A stretch of DNA of 64,000 nucleotides. Origin: Alphaproteobacteria bacterium (GTDB taxonomy: Bacteria > Pseudomonadota > Alphaproteobacteria > Bin95). The stretch covers positions 1 to 64,000 of the forward strand of contig JACKII010000005.1 of the NCBI GenBank assembly GCA_020638555.1, read 5' to 3'. Shown in pieces: positions 11,314 to 20,839 of the stretch (position 1 is its first letter; each line of letters starts with the position of its first letter). The position numbers and the translations under genes are program-made. The notes below the pieces were generated by a model. The model was not told where the DNA came from and did not search any database. It worked only from the letters and a program-made list of their open reading frames with translations.

Positions 11314-11863
11314 GGGATGCGCCCGCGCCGAGTTCGCGGTTGGCGCGGTTCAGCCATTGCCACACATGGGGCCCGTGCGAGCGCCAAACCTCGATCCGGT
11401 AGTCCGTCTCGCCGTCGCGGAACAGGACCACGGGCACGGTATCGAACACCGTCCGCGTCCCGCCGCCGACGGGTATGGCCTCGACGTCGCGCGGGCAGCC
11501 GGTTGCCAGCAGGTCCGCCGCCCCGTCTCCCGACAGGGCGATGGCGCATTCCCGGTCGCTGATATCCACCAGGCTGTGCGGCGCTTCGGCCTCGATTGCG
11601 GCAAAGGCCCGTTGCAGGGTCAAGGCATCCTCGGCCGCAGTGTGCAGCACCCATTCGTCCGGCCCCAGGCAGAGGGCGGCGCGCGCGCCGGTCGGCCCGT
11701 CGGCGTCGATCCGCGCGCCGATGCGGACAGGCAGGTCGCTGCCGAAGGCACGGGACGCAGCAGCGCGTTCGGCCGGCCGCACTCTCAAGCTATAGCGCGC
11801 CGTCTCCGGCAACAGTGCCAGGCGGACAGGGCCTTCGGATGCCATCGGGGAACCTTCCCTCAT
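11270..11863 (-). CDS. soxG: Sarcosine oxidase gamma subunit
   Basis: A 197-residue SoxG, the small structural subunit of heterotetrameric sarcosine oxidase. It shows family features such as LCLGPDEWVL, HSLVDISDRECAIALSG, RTVFDTVPVVLFRD and YRIEVWRSHGPHVWQWL. The first ATG at 11863 overlaps the soxA stop (ATGA) and has GGAGG 8 bases upstream. A second in-frame ATG at 11845 with AGGGAAGG before it is an equally good alternative. The C-terminal tail SNFKHNGITVRLG is encoded inside the dispersed repeat at 11210-11313, so it was probably acquired by repeat insertion. It is the last gene of soxBDAG. Confidence 0.88.
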   Translation of the reverse strand: MREGSPMASEGPVRLALLPETARYSLRVRPAERAAASRAFGSDLPVRIGARIDADGPTGARAALCLGPDEWVLHTAAEDALTLQRAFAAIEAEAPHSLVDISDRECAIALSGDGAADLLATGCPRDVEAIPVGGGTRTVFDTVPVVLFRDGETDYRIEVWRSHGPHVWQWLNRANRELGAGASQSNFKHNGITVRLG

Positions 11864-14859
11864 GCCGAGAGCCTCCGGCCATCGGGGTCGTAGAACACGG
11901 TGCCGGCAACCCGCGCCTTGTGGGTTGCGCCGGGCATCGGTAGGTGAAGCGTCTCGCCCATGCGCATCCGCCCGCCCTCGACCAGCGCCAGCGCGATGGA
12001 ACGGCCGAGCGTCTCGCTCCAATAGGCCGAGGTGACATGGCCGATCATGGTCATGGGCAGCGGCTGGTGCGGGTTCTCGACGATCTGGGCGCCTTCCTCC
12101 AGCACGACGCGGGGGTCGTGGGTCAGCAGCCCGACCAACTGCTTGCGGTTCCGCGCCACCAGATCCGGCCGGGTCAGCGAGCGCTTGCCGACGAAGTCCG
12201 GCTTGCGCTTGCCGATGGCCCAGCCGAGACCGGCATCGTCCGGCGTCACCGTGCCGTCCGTGTCCTGGCCGACAATGATGAAGCCCTTCTCCGCCCGCAG
12301 CACGTGCATGGTCTCGGTGCCATAGACGCCAAGGCCGTGCGCCTCCCCCTCCGCCTGCAATCGCTGCCAGAGCGCCAGGCCGTGGCGGGCGGGCACATTC
12401 ACCTCGAAGCCCATTTCGCCGGTGAAGCTGACCCGGAACAGCCGGGCCGGGACGCCCGCCACCCGGCATTCCGCCACCGACATGTGCGGGAAGCGCCCGT
12501 CCGAGAGATCCAGCCCCTCGACCAGCGGCTGCAACAGCCGGCGCGCGTTCGGGCCGTTCAGGGCGACGGTGGCCCATTGCTCGGTGGTGGAGGTCAGCCA
12601 CACCCGCAGGTCCGGCCATTCGGTCTGGAGATAGTCCTCCATCATGCCCAGCACCCGCGCCGCACCGCCGGTGGTGGTGGTGACGTGGAAACGGCCGGCG
12701 GCGAGGCGCCCGATCACGCCATCGTCGCGAATGAAACCGTCCTCGCCCAGCAACAGGCCATAGCGGCAGCGGCCGACGCCCAGGCGGGCAAAGGGGTTGG
12801 TGTAGAGGCGGTTCAGGAATTCGGCCGCGTCCGGCCCCACCACCTCGATCTTGCCGAGCGTCGAGGCATCGAACATCCCGACCGCCTGGCGCGTCGTGCG
12901 GCACTCGCGGGCCACGGCGGCGCGCATGTCCTCGCCGGCCCGTGGGAAATAGCGGGCGCGGCGCCAGAGCGACACCGGCTCGAACACGGCGCCGTTGTCC
13001 TCCGCCCATCCGTCGATGGGCGTCTTGCGCGTCAGCTCGAACAGGCCGTCCTGGTGATAGCCGGCCAGCGCGCCGAACGTGGTCGGCGTGTAGGGCGGGC
13101 GGAAGGTGGTGAGGCCCAGCGCCGGCTCCGGCTCGCCCGCCGCGTCGGCGGCGACCGCCAGCCCGTTCATGCCGGCCAGCTTGCCCTGGTCCGTCGCCAT
13201 GCCGGTGGTGGTGTAGCGCTTCACGTGCTCGATGGAGCGCATGCCCTCGGCGACGGCGAGGCGGATGTCCTTGGCGGTCACGTCGTTCTGGAAATCGACG
13301 AACGCCCGCACCCGGTGCGGTGCCCGATGCGTCGGCAGTTCCCGGAGGCCGATGCCCGTGCCGGCGCGGTCACTCTCCACGGCAAGGGCCGGTGCTTCCG
13401 CCGGGGGAAAGCCGGCTGCTTCTGCCGCAGCCCTACCCATGGCCGCGCCGTCCGCCAGAGCCGCGCCGATACCCCATAGCCCGCGGCCGGCGCCGGCAAT
13501 ATGGCAGTCCTCGGTCTTTTCTCCGGGCAGGAACGCCTGGACGGCCTCGTCCCAGACCAGCTTGCCCTGGGTGTGCGAGAACAGATGGACCGAGGGCGTC
13601 CAACCGCCGCTCATCAGCACCGAGTCGCAGGTCAATATCCGCCCGGTTCCGCTTGCCGCTGCCGCCAGCGGGGCGAGCGTCGCCGCCTGCACCCGCAGCC
13701 GCCCGCTTGTGTCGGTGATCGCGTGGCCGGGCAACGCCTCGATCCCGCGCGCTCGGGCGCCGGCGATCAGGGCTGGGTCCACCGCGGCGCGCACGTCGGC
13801 TATGGCCGCAATCGCCACGCCCGCATCGGCGAGGTCGAAGGCCGCGTGCCAGGCGCTGTCATGGCTGGTCGCCACCACGGCTCGCTCCCCAACCCGGACG
13901 CCATAGCGGTGCAGATAGGTCTGCGCCGCCCCGGCCAGCATCACGCCCGGCCGGTCGTTGCCGTGGAACAGCAAGGGCCGTTCGATGGCGCCCTGGGCCA
14001 GCACCACCTGGCCGGCCCGCACCCGCCACAACCGCTCCCGGGGGGCATGCTCCGGCGGGGTGGCGAGGTGGTCGGTCAGCCGCTGGGCCAAGCCCACCAT
14101 GTTCCGGTGGTAATAGCCGATAGCGGTGGTCCGCTCCAGCAGCCGGACTTGGGCGAGAGCCGTCAGTTCCGCTCGTGCGGCGGCGAGCCAGTCCCAGCCG
14201 GTTTGGCCGTCGATCCGGACGCCCGGTTCGGACAGCAGCGCGCCGCCGATTTCCGCCTGCTCGTCGGCGAGGATGACCCGTGCGCCGCTCCGCGCCGCCG
14301 CCAGCGCCGCCGCGATCCCGGCCGGGCCGGCGCCGACCACCAGCACGTCGCAATGGGCATAGCGGGCGGCGTAGCGGTCCGGGTCCGGCGCCGACGGCGC
14401 CACGCCCAGGCCGGCGGCACGGCGGATCAGCGGCTCGTAGATCCGATCCCAGAAGCTCTTCGGCCAGAGGAAGGTCTTGTAATAGAAGCCGGCCGGCAGC
14501 AGCCGGTGCAGCCGATCCGCCGCCGCGCCCAGGTCGAACTGCCGGCAGGGCCAGCGGTTCTGGCTCACCGCGGCCAGGCCCTCATAGAGGTCCTGCACCG
14601 TCGCGCGCGTGTTCGGCTCCTCGCGCCCGCCGCCGCCGCGGATGCCGACGAGGGCGTTCGGCTCCTCCGACCCGGCCGAGAGCACGCCCCGCGGCCGGTG
14701 GTATTTGAACGAACGCCCGACCAGATGCACGCCGTTCGCCAGCAGGGCGGAGGCCAGCGTGTCGCCCGCCAGCCCGTCATAGGCCCGGCCGTCGAACGAG
14801 AACCGCACCGGCCGCCCGTGATCGACCCGGCCGGCTCCGGGGATTCGGAAAGCCGTCAT
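11860..14859 (-). CDS. soxA: Sarcosine oxidase alpha subunit
   Basis: A 999-residue alpha subunit. It has an N-terminal 2Fe-2S ferredoxin-like domain (VRFSFDGRAYDGLAGDTLASALLA), a dinucleotide fold with VVGAGPAGIAAAL at 175-187 for NAD, and a C-terminal half homologous to the glycine-cleavage T protein, which hands the methyl group to tetrahydrofolate. With SoxB, SoxD and SoxG it oxidatively demethylates sarcosine to glycine, giving 5,10-methylene-THF or formaldehyde plus hydrogen peroxide. The length is that of the family (about 1000). The ATG overlaps the soxD stop (ATGA), and the stop overlaps the soxG ATG. Upstream in-frame extension was rejected because it runs antisense-like through soxD and soxB. 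Confidence 0.96.
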   Translation of the reverse strand: MTAFRIPGAGRVDHGRPVRFSFDGRAYDGLAGDTLASALLANGVHLVGRSFKYHRPRGVLSAGSEEPNALVGIRGGGGREEPNTRATVQDLYEGLAAVSQNRWPCRQFDLGAAADRLHRLLPAGFYYKTFLWPKSFWDRIYEPLIRRAAGLGVAPSAPDPDRYAARYAHCDVLVVGAGPAGIAAALAAARSGARVILADEQAEIGGALLSEPGVRIDGQTGWDWLAAARAELTALAQVRLLERTTAIGYYHRNMVGLAQRLTDHLATPPEHAPRERLWRVRAGQVVLAQGAIERPLLFHGNDRPGVMLAGAAQTYLHRYGVRVGERAVVATSHDSAWHAAFDLADAGVAIAAIADVRAAVDPALIAGARARGIEALPGHAITDTSGRLRVQAATLAPLAAAASGTGRILTCDSVLMSGGWTPSVHLFSHTQGKLVWDEAVQAFLPGEKTEDCHIAGAGRGLWGIGAALADGAAMGRAAAEAAGFPPAEAPALAVESDRAGTGIGLRELPTHRAPHRVRAFVDFQNDVTAKDIRLAVAEGMRSIEHVKRYTTTGMATDQGKLAGMNGLAVAADAAGEPEPALGLTTFRPPYTPTTFGALAGYHQDGLFELTRKTPIDGWAEDNGAVFEPVSLWRRARYFPRAGEDMRAAVARECRTTRQAVGMFDASTLGKIEVVGPDAAEFLNRLYTNPFARLGVGRCRYGLLLGEDGFIRDDGVIGRLAAGRFHVTTTTGGAARVLGMMEDYLQTEWPDLRVWLTSTTEQWATVALNGPNARRLLQPLVEGLDLSDGRFPHMSVAECRVAGVPARLFRVSFTGEMGFEVNVPARHGLALWQRLQAEGEAHGLGVYGTETMHVLRAEKGFIIVGQDTDGTVTPDDAGLGWAIGKRKPDFVGKRSLTRPDLVARNRKQLVGLLTHDPRVVLEEGAQIVENPHQPLPMTMIGHVTSAYWSETLGRSIALALVEGGRMRMGETLHLPMPGATHKARVAGTVFYDPDGRRLSA

Positions 14860-15173
14860 TCCGCAGCGCCCTTGCCGGCAGCCGCCCGCAGTGCCGCGAG
14901 GTCCGGCTTCGGCTCGCCCGCCTTGTAGGTGACGAGGAAGCGGTCGCTCACCGTGTCGCGCACGGCGTTGAAGAAACGGCCACAGCCGTGAACGTGCCGC
15001 CAGCGCTCGAAATGGGGGCCGCGGGCGTTGGTGCGGATGAACAGGAAGTCGCGCCACTCCGCATCGCTCACCGCCGAAGGATCGGCCGGGCGGGCGATGT
15101 GCGCCTCGCCGCCATAGGCGAATTCCGCTTCCGGCAGCGCCGCCTCGCAATAGGGGCACGGGATCAGCAGCAT
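14856..15173 (-). CDS. soxD: Sarcosine oxidase delta subunit
   Basis: A 105-residue zinc-binding subunit. C6 and C9 (PCPYCE) together with H60/H62 and C64 (HVHGCGRFF) form the conserved zinc site. It is required for assembly of the heterotetramer. It starts 12 bases after the soxB stop with GGAGG in the gap, and its stop overlaps the soxA ATG, so the subunits are translated in a coupled order. Confidence 0.95.
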   Translation of the reverse strand: MLLIPCPYCEAALPEAEFAYGGEAHIARPADPSAVSDAEWRDFLFIRTNARGPHFERWRHVHGCGRFFNAVRDTVSDRFLVTYKAGEPKPDLAALRAAAGKGAAE

Positions 15174-15185
15174 GCCTGTTTCCTC

Positions 15186-16439
15186 CTAGTGGGCGACGGC
15201 GGCGGCCGCAGCCTCGTCGATCAGCCGGCCGGTGGTGAAACGCTCCAGCGTGAACGGGGCGTTCAGCGCGTGCGGCTCGTCGCGGGCGACGGTGTGGGCC
15301 AGCACATGCCCGGCGCCCGGTGTCGCCTTGAAGCCCCCCGTGCCCCAGCCGCAGTTGACATAGAGCCCCCGGACCGGCGTCTTGCCCAGAATGGCGGAGC
15401 GGTCCGGCGTCACGTCGACCACGCCGCCCCAATTGCGCAGCATGCGCATGCGGCGGAAGATCGGGAACATCTCGCAGATCGCCGCCACCGTGTGCTCGAT
15501 CAGCGGCAGCCCGCCCCGCTGCGAGTACGAGGTGTACTGGTCGGTGCCGGAGCCGATCACCAGCTCGCCCTTGTCCGACTGGCTGATATAGGCGTGCACC
15601 GTGTTCGACATGACCACGCACGGGAACACCGGCTTGACCGGCTCGCTGACCAGGGCCTGCAACGGAAAACTCTCCAGCGGCAGGCGCACGCCGGCGCTCG
15701 CCATGATGACGGAGGTATGGCCGGCGGCGGAGACTGCCACCTTCCTCGCTCGGATGAAGCCCTTGCCAGTCTCGACTCCTTCGACCGCGCCGTCCGGCCC
15801 GCGGCGGATCGCGGTCACCGGGCAGTTCTGGACGATGTCGACGCCCCGGGCCGCCGCCGCCCGGGCATAGCCCCAGGCGACCGCGTCGTGCCGGGCGGTG
15901 CCGGCGCGCTGCTGCCAGGCCGCGCCCAGCACCGGATAGCGGGCGCTCGCGGCGATGTTCAGCGGCGGACAGAGGTCTTTCGCCTGTTGCGGCGTCAGCC
16001 AGCGGTTGTCGACGCCGTTCAGGCGATTGGAGTGGATGTGCCGTTGAAAGCTGTGGACGTCGTGCACCGTGTGCGCCAGCATCATCACGCCGCGCTGCGA
16101 GAACATGACATTGTAGTTCAGATCCTGGGAAAGCCCGTCCCACAGGTCGATGGCATGGTCGTAGAGCCTGGCGCTTTCGTCATAGAGATAGTTCGAGCGG
16201 ACGATGGTGGTGTTCCGCCCGGTATTGCCGCCGCCGAGCCAGCCCTTGTCGAGCACGCAGACATTGGTGATGCCGTGGTCCCTGGCCAGGTAATAGGCCG
16301 TGGCCAGCCCGTGGCCGCCGGCGCCGACCACCACCACGTCGTACTCCGCCTTCGGCTGGGCGTCCGGCCATTGCGGCGGCCAGTGCTTATGCCCGGTCAA
16401 CGCTTGGCGCAGGAGCGAATATGCGGAAAACCCGGCCAT
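15186..16439 (-). CDS. soxB: Sarcosine oxidase beta subunit
   Basis: A 417-residue FAD-dependent beta subunit that carries the sarcosine site. The N-terminus FSAYSLLRQALTGHKHWPPQW is the family signature and fixes the ATG at 16439 (GGAAGAAG upstream); an upstream in-frame extension was therefore rejected. The Rossmann motif VVVVGAGGHGLATAYYLA is at 35-52. H184 in TARHDAVAWG is probably the residue that covalently binds FMN at the subunit interface, as known in the family. First gene of soxBDAG. No glyA, serine deaminase or THF genes accompany it here. Confidence 0.96.
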   Translation of the reverse strand: MAGFSAYSLLRQALTGHKHWPPQWPDAQPKAEYDVVVVGAGGHGLATAYYLARDHGITNVCVLDKGWLGGGNTGRNTTIVRSNYLYDESARLYDHAIDLWDGLSQDLNYNVMFSQRGVMMLAHTVHDVHSFQRHIHSNRLNGVDNRWLTPQQAKDLCPPLNIAASARYPVLGAAWQQRAGTARHDAVAWGYARAAAARGVDIVQNCPVTAIRRGPDGAVEGVETGKGFIRARKVAVSAAGHTSVIMASAGVRLPLESFPLQALVSEPVKPVFPCVVMSNTVHAYISQSDKGELVIGSGTDQYTSYSQRGGLPLIEHTVAAICEMFPIFRRMRMLRNWGGVVDVTPDRSAILGKTPVRGLYVNCGWGTGGFKATPGAGHVLAHTVARDEPHALNAPFTLERFTTGRLIDEAAAAAVAH

Positions 16440-16862
16440 GGCTGCTTCTTCCGAAATGCCGACAATGCCGCCGATACCAAGCGCGCGGGGGCGAGCGCGC
16501 GGCCCATCCCCCGCGGCTCGACCGGGCATCGGGTCGAACAAGGGGTGCGGGCCGGCGAAAGCGTCAAAGCCTCGCACGGTTGGTATGACCGGCGCTTATT
16601 TGCACAATGCGGCGGGCGAGGCAACCGGCCATGCATCTTTGCCTCAACAACTTGAAATAGAGCGGAAATTTTCGACCGGCGCGGAGCATGGCCGGCGGGA
16701 CCAGGCCCGGTGTGCGTCGCCGCGGAACCGCGCCCGGGCCGGCCGGCCCGCTCGCCCTCGCCCCACGGCCGGCTCACATTGCCCTTTGCCGGGGCCGGCG
16801 TTCGCTGGCATCCTGATGCCACTTGATGACCCGTGCCCCGTGACGGCGGAACCCCCGCAACG
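16440..16862. other. Divergent intergenic region between soxB and the antiporter gene
   Basis: 423 bases without a convincing gene. The middle (about 16590-16670) is AT-richer than the flanks and, on the minus strand, contains TTGCCT followed 16 bases later by CAAATA, a weak promoter-like pair pointing to soxB. No riboswitch or RNA gene was recognised. Confidence 0.4.
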
Positions 16863-19358
16863 ATGACAATTGTCGCCTATGGCCTGCTGGTGCTGATCGG
16901 CCTGCTGGCGCTGGCGGCCGCCGCGGTGCCGCTCGCGCGGAAACTGCGATTGCCGGCAACCGTGCTGTTCGCGGCGTCGGGACTCGCCATCGGGCTGGTG
17001 GCGCTGGAACGCGGCAGCGCCCTGTTCGGCGAGGGGCTGGACGCCTATGACCGCTGGGTGTTCGCGCAACTGATGCTCGACTCCCAGTCCATGCTCTATG
17101 TCTTCCTGCCGCCACTGCTGTTCGAGATGACGCTGGCGGTCAATGTCCGCCGCCTTCTGGACGACACGGCGGTGGTGATGGTCATGGCCATCCTGGCGGT
17201 GGTCACCGCAACCGTGCTGATCGGCGTTTCGGTCTGGGTCGCGACGCCGACCGCGCTCGTGGCCTGCCTGCTGCTGGGCTCGGCCGTGGCGACGACCGAT
17301 CCGGCCGCGGTGATCTCGACCTTTCGGGAGATCGGCGCGCCCCGCCGGCTGCTGGTGATCCTGGAAGGCGAGAGCCTGCTGAACGATGCGGCGGCCATCG
17401 CCATTTTCGGGCTGATGATCGGCCTGCTCTCCGGCACGACCGAGCCCTCGGCCGGGCAGGTGGTGAGCGGCTTTCTCTACAGTTTCGGGGCAGGCGCCGG
17501 ATTGGGGCTGGCGGCGGCGCTGGTGGCGGGCCGGATCTATCCGCTGCTGGCGGGATCCAGCGCGGCGGAGGCTTCCGTCACCCTGTTCGTGGCCTATGGC
17601 TCCTTCATCGGCGCGGAGCAGTTCGTCGGCGGCTCCGGCGTGGTGGCGGTGGTGTTTGCCGGCCTCGCCACCGGGTCCATCGGCTTCCTGTGGATGGGGC
17701 CCGGGAACTGGCAGACGGTGCGGGTGGTCTGGTCGCAGATCGGCTTCTGGGCCAATGCCCTGATCCTGATCATCGCCGCCAGCCTGGTGCCCAGCGTGAT
17801 CAGCCATGTCGGCTGGATCGTGGCGCCGCTCACCGCCCTGGTCTATGTCTGCGCCTTGCTGGCGCGGGCCGTGATCTTCGTCGCGGTGCTGCCGGTGCTG
17901 GCGCGCCTGAACCTGGCCACGCCCCTCACCGCACGGCAGAGCGCCCTGCTGATCTGGGGCGGCGTCCGCGGATCGGTCACGCTGGTGCTGGCGCTCTCCA
18001 TCGCCGACCGGGGCGTGCTGGGCGAGGATGCGCGGCTGCTGGGGGCGGTTGCGGCCGCCTACACCCTTGCCACGATTTTCCTGAACGCGGGCTCGCTCGC
18101 CTGGGTGACGCACCGGTTGGGATTGGATCGCCTGTCGGCGGCGGACCTGGCCCTGCGCGAGAAGATCATCGCCGGCGCCCTGGAGCGGGTGCGCGCGGTG
18201 GTGACCAACATCGTGCGCGCGCGCGATCTGGAGCCCGAGGCGCTGGCGACCGTCGACCGTGCGCTCGGCGAGCGGCGCGAACAGGCGGAGGCCCAGGCCG
18301 CCGGCGAACGCATATCCTTCGGCGAGCGGCTGCGCCTCGGCCTGACCATCACCGGCGGCCAGGAGGCGCGACTGATCCGGCGGGCGTTCGACGAAGGGGC
18401 AATCGGACCACGCTCGGCGGTCGCGCTGCGCCTCAACGCCGAGCGGATCGCGGACGCGGCGCGCATCCAGGGGCGCGAGGGCTATGACACCGCCGCCGCG
18501 GCGGCCATCCGCGCGCCGGACGGCTATCGCCTCGCCGTGCTGACCCGACGGTTTCTCAAGCTGGACTGGCCGCTGCGCAGGGCCATCGAAATGCACTTCA
18601 TCGCGCTGCTGGAAACCGAGCGGATCGTCCGCGAGTTGCGGACGTTCATCGGCCAGGTCGTCGCGCCGATGATCGGCCAGGACGCGGCCGACAACCTGTC
18701 GCACCTGATGACCGACCGGCACGATGCGGTGAATGCCGAGATCGACGCGATCGCGGCGCAATATCCGCACTATGCGAGCGCGGTGGAGCGCATCCTGGTG
18801 GCGCGGGCCGCGATTCGGCGCGAACGGCAGCAATACACGCGGCTGTTGAACGACGGCATTATCGGCCAGGAATTGCACGACAATCTGATCGGCGATCTCG
18901 ACCGGCGCGAGCGGGCGGTGGCCGCACCGCCCCGCCTCGACCTGACGCTGCGGCCGCGGGCGCTGCTGGACCGGGTGCCGATCTTTCAGGGCCTGTCCGA
19001 CGGCCAGCTGAAACTGATCGCGCGGCTTCTGCGCACCCGCTTCACCAAGCCGGACGAGGTGCTGCTGCAGGCCGACCAGCGCGGGACCGAGATGTATTTC
19101 ATCGCGTCGGGCGCGGTCGCGCTGGAATTCCCCGACGGCGACCAGCGCCTGGGCAGCGGCGACTTCTTTGGCGGGATTGCCCTGGTCCAGCCCTTTCGCC
19201 GCCGCACCAGCAAGGTGGTATCGCTGGGCTATTGCCGGCTGCTGGTGCTGAAGCGCCAGGACTTCCTGAAGCTGTCGAAGCGCGATCCAGCGCTGGCGGA
19301 AATGATCCGAACCGCCGCCGAACGGCAACTGGTGGCCGGGCCGACCCTCCGCGACTGA
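16863..19358 (+). CDS. CPA1-type Na+/H+ antiporter with C-terminal cyclic-nucleotide-binding domain
   Basis: An 831-residue membrane protein. Residues 1 to about 420 carry 11-13 hydrophobic segments with the CPA1 signatures GSAVATTDPAAVI and GESLLNDAAAIAIFG, where the paired acidic residues exchange Na+ or K+ for H+ across the inner membrane, and IWGGVRGSVTLVLALSIA. A long charged helical region follows. The last 110 or so residues (IFQGLSDGQLKLIARLL... then LLQADQRGTEMYFIASGAVALEF) form a cNMP-binding beta-roll. This fusion resembles antiporters regulated by cytosolic cyclic nucleotide. GTG at 16833 is an alternative start. Ligand and ion are unknown. Confidence 0.87.
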   Translation: MTIVAYGLLVLIGLLALAAAAVPLARKLRLPATVLFAASGLAIGLVALERGSALFGEGLDAYDRWVFAQLMLDSQSMLYVFLPPLLFEMTLAVNVRRLLDDTAVVMVMAILAVVTATVLIGVSVWVATPTALVACLLLGSAVATTDPAAVISTFREIGAPRRLLVILEGESLLNDAAAIAIFGLMIGLLSGTTEPSAGQVVSGFLYSFGAGAGLGLAAALVAGRIYPLLAGSSAAEASVTLFVAYGSFIGAEQFVGGSGVVAVVFAGLATGSIGFLWMGPGNWQTVRVVWSQIGFWANALILIIAASLVPSVISHVGWIVAPLTALVYVCALLARAVIFVAVLPVLARLNLATPLTARQSALLIWGGVRGSVTLVLALSIADRGVLGEDARLLGAVAAAYTLATIFLNAGSLAWVTHRLGLDRLSAADLALREKIIAGALERVRAVVTNIVRARDLEPEALATVDRALGERREQAEAQAAGERISFGERLRLGLTITGGQEARLIRRAFDEGAIGPRSAVALRLNAERIADAARIQGREGYDTAAAAAIRAPDGYRLAVLTRRFLKLDWPLRRAIEMHFIALLETERIVRELRTFIGQVVAPMIGQDAADNLSHLMTDRHDAVNAEIDAIAAQYPHYASAVERILVARAAIRRERQQYTRLLNDGIIGQELHDNLIGDLDRRERAVAAPPRLDLTLRPRALLDRVPIFQGLSDGQLKLIARLLRTRFTKPDEVLLQADQRGTEMYFIASGAVALEFPDGDQRLGSGDFFGGIALVQPFRRRTSKVVSLGYCRLLVLKRQDFLKLSKRDPALAEMIRTAAERQLVAGPTLRD

Positions 19359-19578
19359 GGCTGGCCCCGCCCATCCCGGGCGCCCGGTTATCCCGAATTT
19401 CCCGACGACGGACAGGCGGGCTCCCCTGCCCCACTCTTTCATCGACTGTTGAGTGTTTCCCGCTTTTCGCCCGTGGACGGACTGAAACTGGGCCTTTAGT
19501 ATTATTCTTTAGTGTCATATCGGATGCATCGGTACGACCTCATGACAACCGAATAACTGTATTAGGGAGTTACCCAAA

Positions 19579-20790
19579 ATGTGGTTGAAAGGCCTTTTGG
19601 CGACGGCTGCCATTGCCGTTGTCACCTCTATCGGCGCACAAGCCCAGACCGTGGGCGTAACCGATACCTCGATCAAAATCGGCAATACCAGCCCGTATTC
19701 CGGCCCAGCGTCGGCCTATGGTGCGATCGGCAAGGCCTATGTCGCCTATTTCCAGATGGTCAACGATCGGGGCGGCATCACCAGCAAGGACGGCAAAACC
19801 CGGAAGGTCGATTTCATCTCGCTCGACGACGGCTATACGCCGCCGCGCACCGTCGAGCAGACCCGGAAACTGGTGGAGCAGGAACACGTGGCGTTCACGG
19901 CCGGGCAGACCGGCACGGCGTCGAACTCGGCCATCCACCGCTATATGAACGCCAAGAAGGTGCCGCAGTTGTTCGTCGCGACCGGCGCCTCGAAATGGGC
20001 GCAGCCGCAGAAATTCCCGTGGACCATCGGCTTCCAGCCCGGCTACGACATCGAGGGGCAGATCTACGCAAAGTATATTCTGGCGACCGTCAAGGACCCG
20101 AAGATCGCCATTCTGTTTCAGAACGACGATTACGGTAAGGATTACCGCGACGGCTTCATCGCCGAACTGGGGGACAAGGCCAAGGACATGATCGTCAAGG
20201 CGTTGCCCTACGAGGTGACCGATCCGACGGTCGATGCGCAGATGCTGGAACTGGCCGCGACCGGCGCGAACGTGTTTTTCAACGTCTCGACGCCAAAATT
20301 CGCCGCCCAGGCCATCCGCAAGGCCTGTGAGATCGGCTGGAAGCCGCTGCAGATCCTGAACAATGTCTCGTCATCGGTGGGCGCGACGCTGAGGCCCGCG
20401 GGGCTCGATTGCTCGCAGGGGCTGATCACGGCGCAATACATGCGCGACCCGACCGACCCGCAATGGCACGACACCGACGGCTACAAGGAATGGGCGGCGT
20501 TCATGGACAAATACCTGCCGAACGCCGACCGCACCGACATCAGCTATGCTTACGGGTACAGCCTGGCCTATCTGATCGACTACACGCTGACCAACTGCGC
20601 CGATCTCTCGCGGCCCGGCATCATGCACTGCGCCGCAGACGTGAAGGACCTCCAGATCCCGATGCTCATCCCCGGCATTCTGATCAACACCAGCCCGACC
20701 GATTTCCACACCATCCAGGCCGAGCAACTGTCGCGCTTCGAAGGCGACCGCTGGGTGCTGTTCGGCAACATCATCGAAGTGTCGCAATAG
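19579..20790 (+). CDS. Branched-chain amino acid type ABC transporter substrate-binding protein
   Basis: A 403-residue periplasmic binding protein (type I fold, LivJ-like). It has a signal peptide of about 23 residues ending AQA (MWLKGLLATAAIAVVTSIGAQA). The mature part begins QTVGVTDTSIKIGNTSPYSGPASAYG, as is typical of the family. AGGGAG lies about 9 bases before the ATG. No permease or ATPase gene is adjacent, so it is an orphan that must pair with a transporter encoded elsewhere. Family members bind amino acids, amides, ureas or aromatic acids; the ligand is not determinable. The 220 bases upstream are AT-richer than the genome and probably hold its promoter. Confidence 0.9.
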   Translation: MWLKGLLATAAIAVVTSIGAQAQTVGVTDTSIKIGNTSPYSGPASAYGAIGKAYVAYFQMVNDRGGITSKDGKTRKVDFISLDDGYTPPRTVEQTRKLVEQEHVAFTAGQTGTASNSAIHRYMNAKKVPQLFVATGASKWAQPQKFPWTIGFQPGYDIEGQIYAKYILATVKDPKIAILFQNDDYGKDYRDGFIAELGDKAKDMIVKALPYEVTDPTVDAQMLELAATGANVFFNVSTPKFAAQAIRKACEIGWKPLQILNNVSSSVGATLRPAGLDCSQGLITAQYMRDPTDPQWHDTDGYKEWAAFMDKYLPNADRTDISYAYGYSLAYLIDYTLTNCADLSRPGIMHCAADVKDLQIPMLIPGILINTSPTDFHTIQAEQLSRFEGDRWVLFGNIIEVSQ

Positions 20791-20839
20791 GCGCGAACCT
20801 GCCGCCGGACCGCGTATCGAACGGGACTCCGGCAAAGTT

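Noticed and set aside
11864..13009. Upstream in-frame extension of soxG through soxA
   Set aside because: The extension is out of frame with the real soxA protein and low complexity; the ATGA junction sets the start.
14860..16143. Upstream in-frame extension of soxA through soxD and soxB
   Set aside because: It overlaps two recognisable subunits, and the ATG at 14859 gives the family N-terminus.
16644..19442. 932-codon minus-strand frame opposite the antiporter gene
   Set aside because: Low-complexity Q/R/H-rich translation, no start signals, and the plus strand has a well-supported CPA1 protein.
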